A stretch of DNA of 33,632 bases, taken from Nonomuraea basaltis (GTDB lineage Bacteria; Actinomycetota; Actinomycetes; Streptosporangiales; Streptosporangiaceae). Below are positions 1 to 10,511 of the stretch, piece by piece. Below the pieces are notes generated by a model that ran no database searches, was not told the DNA's origin, and saw nothing but the letters and a program-made list of their open reading frames with translations. The DNA lies in the NCBI RefSeq assembly GCF_005893125.1, contig NZ_VCJS01000138.1, positions 1 to 33,632 on the forward strand, in the 5' to 3' direction. The translations under genes were made by a program, and so were the position numbers. The number at the start of each line of letters is the position of its first letter. The stretch's first letter is position 1.

Positions 1-162
1 GGCGCCGAGAGGGGGATCCTCGTGGTGGATCTGCCTGATGGGGGGCGGGCGCATGCGGTGGTGCAGCGGGCGGAGCTGCTGGCGGATGCGGAATCTCGGG
101 AGCTGGTAGGGGAGTCTGTCCGGCTGACGAGCGACGGGAAGGCCAACGTGGCGGAGTGGTGA
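1..162 (+). CDS. 3' end of a gene, possibly thiolase-like C-terminal domain (partial)
   Basis: An open frame runs from the window edge to a TGA at 160-162 and encodes 53 residues, beginning GAERGILVVDLPDGGRAHAV and ending KANVAEW. Codon use is G/C-rich at third positions like the genes that follow, which supports real coding. The pattern of a GI-V--L-DGGRA-A strand pair followed by a V-GE-V-L turn resembles the small extra C-terminal domain of actinobacterial acetyl-CoA acetyltransferase-like (thiolase-fold) proteins. That assignment rests on a short match from memory and is weak. The N-terminal part lies outside the window, so no catalytic residue can be checked. It ends 81 bp before the vapB start and is probably unrelated to the toxin-antitoxin pair. 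Confidence 0.5.
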   Translation, partial: GAERGILVVDLPDGGRAHAVVQRAELLADAESRELVGESVRLTSDGKANVAEW

Positions 163-209
163 CGTAAAGTAGCTGCAAAGCTTGTGACCGTTCGACTACG
201 CTCCGGTGT

Positions 210-225
210 TGACATTTTTATGTCA
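210..225. promoter_or_regulatory. Perfect palindrome, probable vapBC operator
   Basis: TGACAT-TTTT-ATGTCA is a perfect 6-bp inverted repeat with a 4-nt centre, ending 18 bp before the chosen vapB start. It is A/T-rich in otherwise G/C-rich DNA. A TTGACA hexamer at 209-214 overlaps it and could be a -35 box, but I see no good -10 at 17 bp. VapB-VapC complexes usually bind such palindromes to repress their own operon, so autoregulation is the natural reading. Confidence 0.55.
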
Positions 226-243
226 CGCGCGGACGCTGGAGTC

Positions 244-522
244 ATGCGGAGGACAACGGTACGCATCGATGAGCAGCTCCTCAACGAGGCGAAGGCGTAC
301 GCGGCGCGAAACGGACGCAGTCTCAACTCAGTGATGGAGGATGCCTTGCGACAACTGCTCAACCGAGCCACGGAGGCGGCCGAGCGGCCCCGCGTGGAAC
401 TGGTCACCTCTGGAAGCCGGCTCAAGCCGGGAATCGAACTCACGCCGGAGTTCATCTACCGCCTGATCGAGCAGGACGACATCGAGCGCTACTTGAAGGT
501 GCAGGCCGATGCTGCTCAGTGA
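244..522 (+). CDS. vapB: VapB-type ribbon-helix-helix antitoxin
   Basis: This 92-residue protein begins MRRTTVRIDEQLLNEAKAYA, a classic ribbon-helix-helix N-terminus: a short strand TTVRID followed by two helices up to about residue 39. The acidic C-terminal tail (residues about 64-92, with LTPEFIYRLIEQDDIERYL) is the part that in this family wraps the toxin. By family knowledge it neutralises the VapC nuclease encoded next to it and represses the operon as a complex. I chose the ATG at 244 because the ribbon strand starts there and the palindrome at 210-225 lies just upstream. An ATG at 220 would fall inside that palindrome, and a GTG at 184 would extend the protein through it. The gene overlaps vapC by 14 bp, so the two are translationally coupled. 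Confidence 0.85.
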   Translation: MRRTTVRIDEQLLNEAKAYAARNGRSLNSVMEDALRQLLNRATEAAERPRVELVTSGSRLKPGIELTPEFIYRLIEQDDIERYLKVQADAAQ

Positions 523-937
523 CATCAATGTCCTCATCAACGCCTTCCGCAAGGAGGCCCCCGGTCACGTCGCCTGCCACAAGCTGGTTGACGAGCTGAT
601 CAACGGCGACTCGGCCTACGCGGTCACCGACTACGTGATAAACGGGGTCGTCCGAGTCCTCAGCGTCGAGGCCCTCTATGACGACCCTCCGGCCATGGAG
701 CAAATCCTCGACTACGTTGATCAGGTGCGCAACCAGCCGCACGCCGTACTCGTCAACCCCGGCGAGCGGCACTGGGAGATCTTCAGGAAACTCTGCCGTC
801 AGACGAACGCCCGAAGAAAGCTCATCCCCGACGCCTACCTCGCCGCACTCGCCATTGAGCACGGTTGTGAATTCGTGACCTGCGACAAGGATTTCGCCAG
901 GTTCGAGGGCTTGCGCTGGCGGTCGCCGCTCAACTGA
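509..937 (+). CDS. vapC: VapC-type PIN-domain toxin
   Basis: This 142-residue PIN-domain protein is expected to be a magnesium-dependent RNase that inhibits translation when its antitoxin is degraded. The first catalytic aspartate is D5 in LLSDINVLI, the third acidic position is D108 in LIPDAYLAALA, and D126 and D128 lie in VTCDKDFARF near the C-terminus. The usual second acidic residue after the second helix is not obvious: the segment reads DYVINGVVRVLS, with N45-G46 where a glutamate often stands. Some VapC subgroups have a similar G-x-x-R motif there, so this may be a subgroup trait and not inactivation. The length is typical for the family. It starts inside vapB (ATG 509), which supports a single bicistronic toxin-antitoxin operon. 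Confidence 0.87.
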   Translation: MLLSDINVLINAFRKEAPGHVACHKLVDELINGDSAYAVTDYVINGVVRVLSVEALYDDPPAMEQILDYVDQVRNQPHAVLVNPGERHWEIFRKLCRQTNARRKLIPDAYLAALAIEHGCEFVTCDKDFARFEGLRWRSPLN

Positions 938-983
938 ACTTGACGGCGAGGGCGCAAGCCGCACTACTCGGCAAGGAACGCCG

Positions 984-1865
984 GTGGCTGACCAGTTCGA
1001 CGTCATCGAGGCAGGCCCGCGCGGCCGCCGCCGGTGGATCGGGCTGGTGGTGGCGGCCGCGGTCCTGCTGGTTCCCATCGTGGGCCTGGTCGCCAGCAGA
1101 GAGCCCGAGCCGCGGCCGGAGCCGCTGCCCACCCCCGAGCCGATCAGGTCCCTGACCACGATCGACAGCCCCTCGAACATCCTGCTGATCTCGCCCACGA
1201 CCAGGGGCGATGACGAGGTCCTCGAGGTGGTGTTCCCGCACGGCGTGCGGGCCGTGGTGCGCTACCCGGCCGAGCTGAAGCTGGCCGGGATGGGATCGCG
1301 GCCGTTCCAGGGGGCGTGGATCGACGGGATCTACCGGCAGTTCGTGGCGCCGTACAACGGTGAGATCGAGATCACCCGGGGCGGCGAGCCGATCAGGAAC
1401 TACGCCCCCAACGTCACGCTCTGGCCGCGCCAGGCGGGCAGCGGCTCGCTCGGGCAGGTGCTGCTGTTCGCGTTCGAGGACTGGCGGCTGGCGATGTACG
1501 ACCGGGGCCGGGGGCTGACGTTCGACCAGCGGCTGGCCGTCGCGCAGAAGCTGAAGGGAAGGCAGACCAAGGACGGCTATCTGGTGTTGTCGGCCGGCGG
1601 AAGGGTGCGGCTGGCCGGGCCTGGTGACACCGCGCAGGGCGATCCGGTCGGGCCGCAGCTGTGGTTCGGCGGTGGCGGGCGGGACATGGTCGCGCTCGTG
1701 CCCACCCCCCAATGCGAGAAGAAGGCCAGGATGCCTTTCGTGATCGACGGGCGCGGGCGACCCGCCGAGTCGGTGTGCCGGGGAGACGTGCAGGTCGCCG
1801 TCACGGGGCAGGAGCGGTTCAGGAAGCAGGCGATCCAGGGAATCCGGATCACGCTGAAGGACTGA
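984..1865 (+). CDS. Membrane-anchored protein of unknown function
   Basis: This 293-residue protein starts at GTG 984, with AAGGA at 973-977 as ribosome binding site six bases upstream. It has a basic cytoplasmic tip (residues 1-18, GPRGRRR), one hydrophobic segment at about 19-37 (WIGLVVAAAVLLVPIVGLV) and a proline/glutamate-rich linker (about 40-54, PEPRPEPLPTPEP). A soluble domain of about 240 residues follows and should lie outside the membrane. I recognise no family. The outer domain is rich in beta-strand-like stretches and holds two cysteines (in TPQCEKK and ESVCRGD) about 40 residues apart that could form a disulfide. It follows vapC by 46 bp and precedes a dehydrogenase by 28 bp. Neither neighbour explains its role. 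Confidence 0.75.
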   Translation: MADQFDVIEAGPRGRRRWIGLVVAAAVLLVPIVGLVASREPEPRPEPLPTPEPIRSLTTIDSPSNILLISPTTRGDDEVLEVVFPHGVRAVVRYPAELKLAGMGSRPFQGAWIDGIYRQFVAPYNGEIEITRGGEPIRNYAPNVTLWPRQAGSGSLGQVLLFAFEDWRLAMYDRGRGLTFDQRLAVAQKLKGRQTKDGYLVLSAGGRVRLAGPGDTAQGDPVGPQLWFGGGGRDMVALVPTPQCEKKARMPFVIDGRGRPAESVCRGDVQVAVTGQERFRKQAIQGIRITLKD

Positions 1866-1893
1866 ATGCCCGTCGGGTTAGTAAGGTGCGGCC

Positions 1894-2850
1894 ATGTTCG
1901 CCGTAACCGCCACACAGACCGACCCCGACAACCCACTCGCCGGGCTGACGCTCGGCGAGCGCCCGGAGCCGAAGGCGCCGGACGGATGGACGACCGTCTC
2001 CGTGCGGGCGGCCGCGCTCAACCACCACGACCTGTGGACGCTCAAGGGCGTCGGCATCAGGCAGGACCGGCTGCCGATCGTGCTCGGCTGCGACGCCGCG
2101 GGAGTGGACGAGGACGGTAACGAGGTCATCGTGCACGCCGTGATCGGCACGGGCGCGGACGAGACCCTCGATCCCAAGCGCTCGCTCCTGTCGGAGGTGT
2201 ACGACGGCACGTTCGCCGAGCGCGTGGCCGTGCCGCGCCGCAACCTCGTGCCCAAGCCGGCCGCGCTCAGCTTCGAGGAGGCCGCCTGCCTGCCGACGGC
2301 GTGGCTGACCGCCTACCGCATGCTGTTCGACAAGGCCGGCCTCCAGCCGGGCTCGACCGTGCTGGTGCAGGGCGCCGGCGGGGGAGTCGCCACCGCGCTT
2401 ATCGCGCTCGGCCGGGCCGGCGGCTACCGGGTCTGGGCGACCAGCCGCTCGGAGGCCAAGCGCGAACGGGCCCGGCGGCTCGGCGCCGACCAGGTATTCG
2501 AGACGGGCGCGCGGCTGCCGGAGCGGGTGGACGCGGTCATGGAGACCGTCGGCCAGGCCACCTGGGACCACTCGCTCAAGTCACTCAAGCCCGGCGGGCG
2601 CATCGTCGTCAGCGGCGCCACCAGCGGCGCGGTCCCGCCCGCCGACCTCAACCGGGTCTTCTTCCTGCAACTGTCCGTCGTCGGCTGCACCATGGGGACC
2701 CGCGACCAGCTCCAGCGCCTGGCCATCTTCCTGGAGCAGACCGGCCTGCGGCCGGAGATCTACCGGGCGCTGCCGCTGGCGGACGCCCGGGACGGGTTCG
2801 CCGCCATGGCAGAAGGGGATATTTTCGGAAAAATTGTCTTTATCCCCTGA
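1894..2850 (+). CDS. Quinone-oxidoreductase-like zinc-free medium-chain dehydrogenase
   Basis: This 318-residue medium-chain dehydrogenase/reductase has an N-terminal GroES-like domain (residues 1 to about 125, with ALNHHDLWTLKG) and a Rossmann domain. The nucleotide-binding loop is VLVQGAGGGVATALIALGR (156-174), and a basic patch SRSEAKRERAR follows the second strand, suggesting NADPH. The cysteine cluster of structural-zinc alcohol dehydrogenases is absent, so it belongs with the NADPH:quinone or enoyl reductases that reduce activated double bonds. The natural substrate cannot be told. The start at ATG 1894 has TAAGGT at 1882-1887, which could be a leaderless -10 box or a loose ribosome binding site. 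The gene lies 28 bp after the membrane protein and may be co-transcribed with it. Confidence 0.85.
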   Translation: MFAVTATQTDPDNPLAGLTLGERPEPKAPDGWTTVSVRAAALNHHDLWTLKGVGIRQDRLPIVLGCDAAGVDEDGNEVIVHAVIGTGADETLDPKRSLLSEVYDGTFAERVAVPRRNLVPKPAALSFEEAACLPTAWLTAYRMLFDKAGLQPGSTVLVQGAGGGVATALIALGRAGGYRVWATSRSEAKRERARRLGADQVFETGARLPERVDAVMETVGQATWDHSLKSLKPGGRIVVSGATSGAVPPADLNRVFFLQLSVVGCTMGTRDQLQRLAIFLEQTGLRPEIYRALPLADARDGFAAMAEGDIFGKIVFIP

Positions 2851-2871
2851 ATAAGTGAAGGGTTACTTCTG

Positions 2872-2920
2872 GGCCTCCTGGGTGATAGATGTGAAGTGAG
2901 GTTGTATCAACCGGGAGGCC
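2872..2920 (+). promoter_or_regulatory. Long inverted repeat enclosing the ribosome binding site of the MpaB-like gene
   Basis: The arms are 2872-2887 (GGCCTCCTGGGTGATA) and 2905-2920 (TATCAACCGGGAGGCC), separated by 17 nt. They are complementary at 14 of 16 positions, with one of the others a possible G-U pair. The right arm contains the GGGAGG ribosome binding site (2913-2918) for the ATG at 2924. In RNA the stem would bury that site. In DNA the arms could be an operator for a dimeric repressor. Both readings imply control of the downstream gene. Confidence 0.55.
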
Positions 2921-2923
2921 GTC

Positions 2924-3778
2924 ATGATGGACATTGAGCCCTTCGGCCCGGGTTCGATGCACTGGGACACCGCGGGCGAATATCGCAACCTGCTGGTGGC
3001 CGGCAGCGCGCTGGTCCTCCAGACCATGCACCCGGCGGTCGGCGCGGCCGTCGCCGAGCACTCGACGTTCAAGGCCGACCCGTGGGGGCGGCTCAACCGC
3101 ACGCTCTCCTCCGTCCAGAAATGGGTGTACGCCGACGGGCCGGCCGAGGGTGAGCGGCTCCGGCGGATGCACGAGCCCATCAGCGGCATCGACGAGCACG
3201 GCAGGCCGTACCACGCGCTGAACGGCCAGGCGTGGGCGTGGGTGCACCTGTCGCTGTTCGAGCGCTTCATCGCGCTCAACCGTTACTTCGGCACGCCGCT
3301 CACCGTCGAGCAGGAGCGGCGCCTGTACGCCGAGTCGCTGCAGCTCGGCGCCATCCTGAAGGTGCCCGAACGGGAGATGCCCGCCGACCTGGAGGCGTTC
3401 TGGCGATACTTCGACGACATGGTGGCCAACGGGCTGGAGGCACATCCGACCGCCCTGGACGTGCTGTCGGTGCTGCGCGGCACCCCGGCGCCGCCGGGGC
3501 TCCCCAGGCCGCTGCGCCGGCTGTGGACGCCGGTGGGGGTGGGGTCGGGGGAGTTCAACCACTTCGTGACCGTCGGCACCCTGCCGCCTGCCGTACGCAG
3601 GAAGCTGGGGCTGCGGTGGACGGCCCGGGAGGAGCGGCGGCTGCGGCATCTCGGGCACGCGGTGGCGATGCTGACACCGCGCCTGCCCGAACGCCTGCGC
3701 TACATGCCCATCGCCTATCAGGCCCGCAAGGCCGCGCGGACCTCCCGCCGCCTGGAGCGACAGCTCCGCTCCGCATAG
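2924..3778 (+). CDS. Oxygenase MpaB family protein (DUF2236)
   Basis: This 284-residue, mostly helical protein carries the DUF2236/MpaB signature near its N-terminus: LQTMHPAVGAAVAEHSTF at 32-49, then ADPWGRLNRT to residue 60. These histidines and arginine are the conserved features of the family that also contains the latex-clearing protein Lcp, in which a b-type heme cleaves polyisoprene. Whether this homologue binds heme or is an oxygenase cannot be read from sequence. The C-terminal third is rich in Arg and predicted helices (LRHLGHAVAMLTPRLPERLRYM). Two adjacent ATGs (2924, 2927) are possible, and GGGAGG at 2913-2918 fits the first. It is preceded by a long inverted repeat over its ribosome binding site and followed by a terminator hairpin. 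Confidence 0.82.
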   Translation: MMDIEPFGPGSMHWDTAGEYRNLLVAGSALVLQTMHPAVGAAVAEHSTFKADPWGRLNRTLSSVQKWVYADGPAEGERLRRMHEPISGIDEHGRPYHALNGQAWAWVHLSLFERFIALNRYFGTPLTVEQERRLYAESLQLGAILKVPEREMPADLEAFWRYFDDMVANGLEAHPTALDVLSVLRGTPAPPGLPRPLRRLWTPVGVGSGEFNHFVTVGTLPPAVRRKLGLRWTAREERRLRHLGHAVAMLTPRLPERLRYMPIAYQARKAARTSRRLERQLRSA

Positions 3779-3834
3779 CCGTCACCACTGCCATAGCCGT
3801 CAACGGCGGGGCGGGTTCACGGCTCGGAGGGCGT

Positions 3835-3863
3835 CGATCGGCCCGGGGCTCGAGGGCCGATCG
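3835..3863. terminator. Perfect 10-bp hairpin between convergent genes
   Basis: CGATCGGCCC (3835-3844) and GGGCCGATCG (3854-3863) form a perfect 10-bp stem with a 9-nt loop. It lies between the convergent ends of the MpaB-like gene (3778) and padR (3918). The symmetry suits a bidirectional terminator. There is no T-run, as is common in high-G+C actinobacteria. Confidence 0.6.
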
Positions 3864-3917
3864 GGTCGAGGTCCGAGCAGTGATGGAGCGTCGAGGCCCG
3901 AAGAGCGATGGGTTCGG

Positions 3918-4658
3918 TCAGGGCTCCAGGATGTCGCGGATGCGGCGGCTCGCGTCGTCGAGTGCCGTACGGAGCTCGGCCAGCTTCTCCGGCGTGAGCC
4001 GGGCCTCCGACGCCTCCTGCCGCGCCTGGCCCACGAAGTCGGCCAGCAGCTCGCCCAGCTCCGCGTCGAGGTCGGCGCGGCTCGGCGGCACGCCCCCGAG
4101 CGTGGACCAGATCTGCGTCCAGATCCTGCGCCACTCCTCGGCCAGCCGCTCGCCCTCCCCCTGCCACTCGAAGGCGTGCTCCATCCACTGCCGCTTCTGC
4201 TGCTCCCGCAGCCGCTTGAGGTCCTCCTTCTGCTGATCCCTGAGCCGCTTGGTGTCGTCGCGGGCCCCGGTGCGCACGTCCTTGGCCATCCGCGTCAGCT
4301 CGTCGCGCAGGGACTTGACCGTGTCGCGGACGTCCTCCTTGACCTCGCGGGCGATGTCGCGTACTGAGGCGGAGATCTCCTGCTCGAGGTCGTCGAGCTC
4401 GTCGAGGCGGGCGTTCAGCTCCTCGCGGCCTTTGTCGGTGATCGAGAACACCTTCTTGCCCTCGATCACCTCGTGCGTCACCAGGCCCTCCTCCTCCAGG
4501 CGGGCCAGGCGCGGGTAGATCGTGCCGGGAGAGGGCGAGTAGACGCCGAGGAAGCGGTCCTGGAGCAGCCGGATGACCTCGTATCCGTGGCGGGGGCTCT
4601 CCTCCAGCAACTTGAGCAGGTACAGCCGGAGCCGGCCGTGACCGAATACAGGACTCAT
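3918..4658 (-). CDS. PadR family transcriptional regulator with long coiled-coil C-terminus
   Basis: This 246-residue regulator has an N-terminal PadR winged helix (residues about 8-80), with LLKLLEESPRHGYEVIRLL and the recognition region SPSPGTIYPRLARLEEEGLV, followed by the wing VIEGKKVFSITDKG. A long, highly charged helical region (about 84-165, with KRLRDQQKEDLKRLREQQ) should form the coiled coil used for dimerisation. It is longer than in small PadR proteins, so it resembles the larger PadR subfamily. The ATG at 4658 overlaps the TGA of the DUF4097 gene in an ATGA, so the two are translationally coupled. The promoter upstream of that gene carries inverted CGATA/TATCG elements, which fits autorepression. 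The inducing signal is unknown; envelope stress is a reasonable guess from its partner gene. Confidence 0.9.
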   Translation of the reverse strand: MSPVFGHGRLRLYLLKLLEESPRHGYEVIRLLQDRFLGVYSPSPGTIYPRLARLEEEGLVTHEVIEGKKVFSITDKGREELNARLDELDDLEQEISASVRDIAREVKEDVRDTVKSLRDELTRMAKDVRTGARDDTKRLRDQQKEDLKRLREQQKRQWMEHAFEWQGEGERLAEEWRRIWTQIWSTLGGVPPSRADLDAELGELLADFVGQARQEASEARLTPEKLAELRTALDDASRRIRDILEP

Positions 4659-5458
4659 TCCTTCTCTCCCTTGAGCAGCGCGACCTCGCCGGAGACCGTG
4701 ATCGCGGACAGCGAGGCCATGCCGCCACCCAGCCGCCCCGACAGCGACTTCGTGCCCGGGCCGCTCGTGTTGGACAGTTCATCGAACGTGCTGACCAGCC
4801 TGCCGGAGGTGGATCTGACGCTGACGTCCGTATCCACGTTCTCCGGCAGCCTGACCAGGATGTCACCGGAGACGCTGTTGAGCGTCACGTGACCCGTGGG
4901 CCGCAGCGCCAGGTCGGCGGTGATCCGGCCGGAGACCGTGTTCGCCTTCAGCCGGCGCGGCTTGCCGTCGGCCACGGTCAGGTCTCCCGAGACGCTCTTG
5001 AACGCCAGGTCGCCGTCCATCGCCCGGCTCTCCACGGCGCCCGAGACGGTCGTGGCGCTGACGTCGCCGCTGACGCCGTCGAGCACGATCTCCGCGGACA
5101 CGCTCCTGACCTGGGTGGCCCGCTCGAACCCGGCCACCACGGCGGGCGCGGAGACCACTCCTGCGTTGACGCGGCAGCTCTTGGGGACGGTGATCGTCAG
5201 GACCGTCCTGCGCCGGTCGCGGCGCAGCCAGCCGAGCAGGCCGTCCCAGGTGAGGTCCTTGTACGCGACGGAGAGCTCCCCGGTGTCCTCGTCGTAGGCG
5301 ACCATCAGCGGCGAGGCCGTCTCGATCTCGGCCACTTCCAAGGTGGGTGGACCCTCACTCGCGAGCACGTCCAGCCGCCCGGCGACGATCCGCACGTCGA
5401 GCGACTCCACTGGGCCGAACGTCAGCTGTTCCGGTGACTCGATCGTCCACTGCTGCAT
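4655..5458 (-). CDS. DUF4097 family protein with beta-roll-like repeats
   Basis: This 267-residue protein matches the DUF4097 (putative adhesin-like) family. From residue about 120 it is a run of short strand repeats, each centred on S-V-S-G-D or T-V-S-G (VSGDVSATTVSGAVESRAMDG, SVSGDLTV, NTVSGRI, NSVSGDILV, STSGRLVS). These should stack into a right-handed beta-solenoid. The N-terminal part (1 to about 110) is a separate region rich in acidic residues and contains LLGWLRRDRRRTVLTITVP. No signal peptide or membrane segment is visible, so it is probably cytoplasmic. It is the first gene of the operon: ATG 5458 with GGAGGG on the minus strand (5467-5472). The molecular role of DUF4097 proteins is not established. 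Confidence 0.85.
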   Translation of the reverse strand: MQQWTIESPEQLTFGPVESLDVRIVAGRLDVLASEGPPTLEVAEIETASPLMVAYDEDTGELSVAYKDLTWDGLLGWLRRDRRRTVLTITVPKSCRVNAGVVSAPAVVAGFERATQVRSVSAEIVLDGVSGDVSATTVSGAVESRAMDGDLAFKSVSGDLTVADGKPRRLKANTVSGRITADLALRPTGHVTLNSVSGDILVRLPENVDTDVSVRSTSGRLVSTFDELSNTSGPGTKSLSGRLGGGMASLSAITVSGEVALLKGEKE

Positions 5459-5496
5459 GATCCCCGCCCTCCAGGCGATACGTCTCTACACAAAAC

Positions 5497-5538
5497 ACGA
5501 TATGTCGCGTTTATCGAAAACTCAAGATGTATCGCGAT
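5497..5538 (-). promoter_or_regulatory. Promoter and probable PadR operator of the DUF4097-padR operon
   Basis: Read on the minus strand, TTGAGT (5520-5525) and TATCGT (5497-5502) form -35 and -10 boxes with an exact 17-bp spacer, about 40 bp upstream of ATG 5458. The -10 overlaps an inverted repeat CGATA-N9-TATCG (5498-5516), and a perfect ATCGCGAT palindrome lies at 5531-5538. A further CGATA copy is at 5476-5480. Overlap of symmetric A/T-containing elements with the promoter of an operon that encodes a PadR repressor points to autoregulation. Confidence 0.55.
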
Positions 5539-5559
5539 TAGCGGAAGAGCGTGCCTTGG

Positions 5560-5742
5560 CTAGTCGTCGTCGTCCTCGTCGTCGAGGCGTGCCAGCCAGG
5601 TGGCGAGCCGCTCGATGGGGGTCTCGAACTCGGGGTTGAGGTCCACGAACTCGCGCAGCCGCTCACCCAGCCACAGCAGGCTGACCTCCTCCTCGCCCCG
5701 CCGCTCGACCAGCTCCTCGATCCCCCGATCGGTGAAGTACAT
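5560..5742 (-). CDS. Small conserved protein, DUF6104-like
   Basis: The 60-residue product begins MYFTDRGIEELVERRGEEEV, continues with a WLGERLREFVDLNPEF segment and ends in an acidic DDEDDDD tail. From memory it matches the small DUF6104 proteins that in Streptomyces and relatives lie beside the 2-oxoglutarate decarboxylase gene, and here it is directly downstream of kgd on the same strand. I chose ATG 5742 because family members start with MYFTDRG and a GGAGAG lies just upstream. An in-frame ATG at 5826 would add 28 residues that do not look conserved. It is small, helical and strongly acidic. The function is unknown; a partner role for Kgd is speculation from position only. The strong hairpin at 5906-5940 separates the two transcripts. 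Confidence 0.72.
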   Translation of the reverse strand: MYFTDRGIEELVERRGEEEVSLLWLGERLREFVDLNPEFETPIERLATWLARLDDEDDDD

Positions 5743-5840
5743 CGCTCTCCATCCAGTCAGTACGGAGCCATGCGGCTCGATCCCCACGAAGTCGTCAGGC
5801 GAGATCGCCGGCCGGATCCCAGGCATCGGCGCGCCCTCGC

Positions 5841-5854
5841 CTGACTTTAGTCAG
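5841..5854. promoter_or_regulatory. Perfect palindrome upstream of the DUF6104-like gene
   Basis: CTGACT-TT-AGTCAG is a perfect 6-bp inverted repeat with a 2-nt centre, about 100 bp upstream of the ATG at 5742. The half element AGTCAGTA occurs here (5849-5856) and again at 5755-5762, close to the start codon. It may be a regulator site for the small downstream gene; no regulator can be named. Confidence 0.35.
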
Positions 5855-5905
5855 TAGACCGCGATGCTCCAGCTCGCGGAGCGGTGTCCCGGCCCCGCGT
5901 ACCAA

Positions 5906-5940
5906 AATTGGCAGCCGCTAGGTGCTAGCGACTGCCAATT
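5906..5940 (-). terminator. Strong intrinsic terminator of kgd
   Basis: AATTGGCAG (5906-5914) pairs with CTGCCAATT (5932-5940), and inside it CGCTAG (5916-5921) pairs with CTAGCG (5925-5930) around a GTG loop. That gives a 16-bp stem with a single mismatch. Read on the minus strand it starts 20 bp after the kgd stop and is followed by a short T-run (AATTTTGG). Confidence 0.85.
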
Positions 5941-5959
5941 CCGGTAGGTGGCCGATCTG

Positions 5960-9598
<3,639 letters not shown>

Positions 9599-9802
9599 GG
9601 CGGAAATCGCCCTCTTCCGCATACCGGCGTTGATGTTAGAGAACCTGTCCAAGGCTACTCGCCCGAACTGGCAGCGTGCACCGGGGAGCCCGCGCCGCCT
9701 CGAACGATCGTCTCAGGACCGCGCAAAGAGGTCACGCCCCCCTTGTCAATCCGGGTGGTGCCGTAATTATTACTGTTTGGTATCAACGCCAGGAAGAGAG
9801 GT

Positions 9803-10447
9803 TTATTTCCCGCCAGGCACCAGTCTGCTAACGATCCGTACCTCTGGTGACAACTCGGACAGAAGATCGGCGAGCTCCTCGCCGGCCTCCTTCAGCTCCT
9901 CCAGAGACATCGGCTCCAGCCGCTCCAGGATGAAGATCGCGTTCGTCGTCTCCTCGGTGAGCCGGGTGCGCGCCACCTGACGCCAGTTCCACCTGCGGCA
10001 GGTGACGCCGATGTCGTCGCGCCAGATCACCTCGCCGGGCTCCGGCTGCCCGAGCGCCTCCTCCGACGCCTCGTCGCCGGCCGCCCTGACCAGCCGCGCC
10101 GGGCCGGTGTAGTGGTCGAGGTCCTCCCCGCCGATCGGCAGCGCGTGCTTCACGCTGATCGAGTTGTACGCGTCCACGGCCCGGTTGATCTCCGGCAGCG
10201 GCATCCTGCGGGTGAGGGCGTCGACCGAGGGCCTGGTCCGCTGCGGCTTGGCCCCGAACGCGCGGTAGGCGTCCTTCCACGCGTCGATCTTCGCGGTCTG
10301 CGTCTCCGGCCCGGAGGCCGCCGCCAGCCAGGCCCTGGACCGGTCGTCGGTGGGCCCGTTGCGCAGGCCGTGCGCGGTCATGAGCAGCACCGCGAAGTCC
10401 GGTCGTAGTTCGAAGACGGCGTCGTCCACCCAGATGTCATCAAGCAT
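9803..10447 (-). CDS. B3/B4 domain-containing protein
   Basis: This 214-residue protein matches the free-standing B3/B4 domain, related to the tRNA-editing part of phenylalanyl-tRNA synthetase beta subunit. The signature region is INRAVDAYNSISVKHALPIGGEDLDHY (about 88-114), preceded by the RPSVDALTRR segment. A C-terminal part, EVIWRDDIGVTCRRWNWRQVARTRLTEETTNAIFILE, completes the fold. By analogy it may bind or edit mischarged tRNA or a free amino acid derivative, but the function of stand-alone versions is not settled. It starts at ATG 10447 with TAAACT (10454-10459 as read leftwards) six bases upstream, which suggests a leaderless transcript. It diverges from the ArsR-type regulator and shares its short promoter region. 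Confidence 0.82.
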   Translation of the reverse strand: MLDDIWVDDAVFELRPDFAVLLMTAHGLRNGPTDDRSRAWLAAASGPETQTAKIDAWKDAYRAFGAKPQRTRPSVDALTRRMPLPEINRAVDAYNSISVKHALPIGGEDLDHYTGPARLVRAAGDEASEEALGQPEPGEVIWRDDIGVTCRRWNWRQVARTRLTEETTNAIFILERLEPMSLEELKEAGEELADLLSELSPEVRIVSRLVPGGK

Positions 10448-10453
10448 CCGCCC

Positions 10454-10511
10454 AGTTTACGAGCGGATATCGCAGAATTGTCTTTGCAAAATTGTCTTTG
10501 CGATCTATCCT
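10454..10511. promoter_or_regulatory. Divergent promoters with inverted/direct repeat operator
   Basis: For the plus gene, TTGCAA (10484-10489) and TATCCT (10506-10511) are 16 bp apart and end 7 nt before ATG 10519. For the minus gene, TAAACT (complement of 10454-10459) ends 6 nt before ATG 10447. Between them AATTGTCTTTGC is repeated directly (10476-10487 and 10490-10501), giving a perfect TTTGCAAA palindrome (10483-10490) and GCAAA-N6-TTTGC (10486-10501). These overlap the plus -35, as expected for an ArsR-type repressor site. Confidence 0.55.

Noticed and set aside
2832..2846. AATTGTCTTT near the end of the quinone-oxidoreductase-like gene, similar to the repeats at 10476-10501
   Set aside because: It lies inside a coding region, is a single partial copy and has no palindrome around it; probably coincidence.
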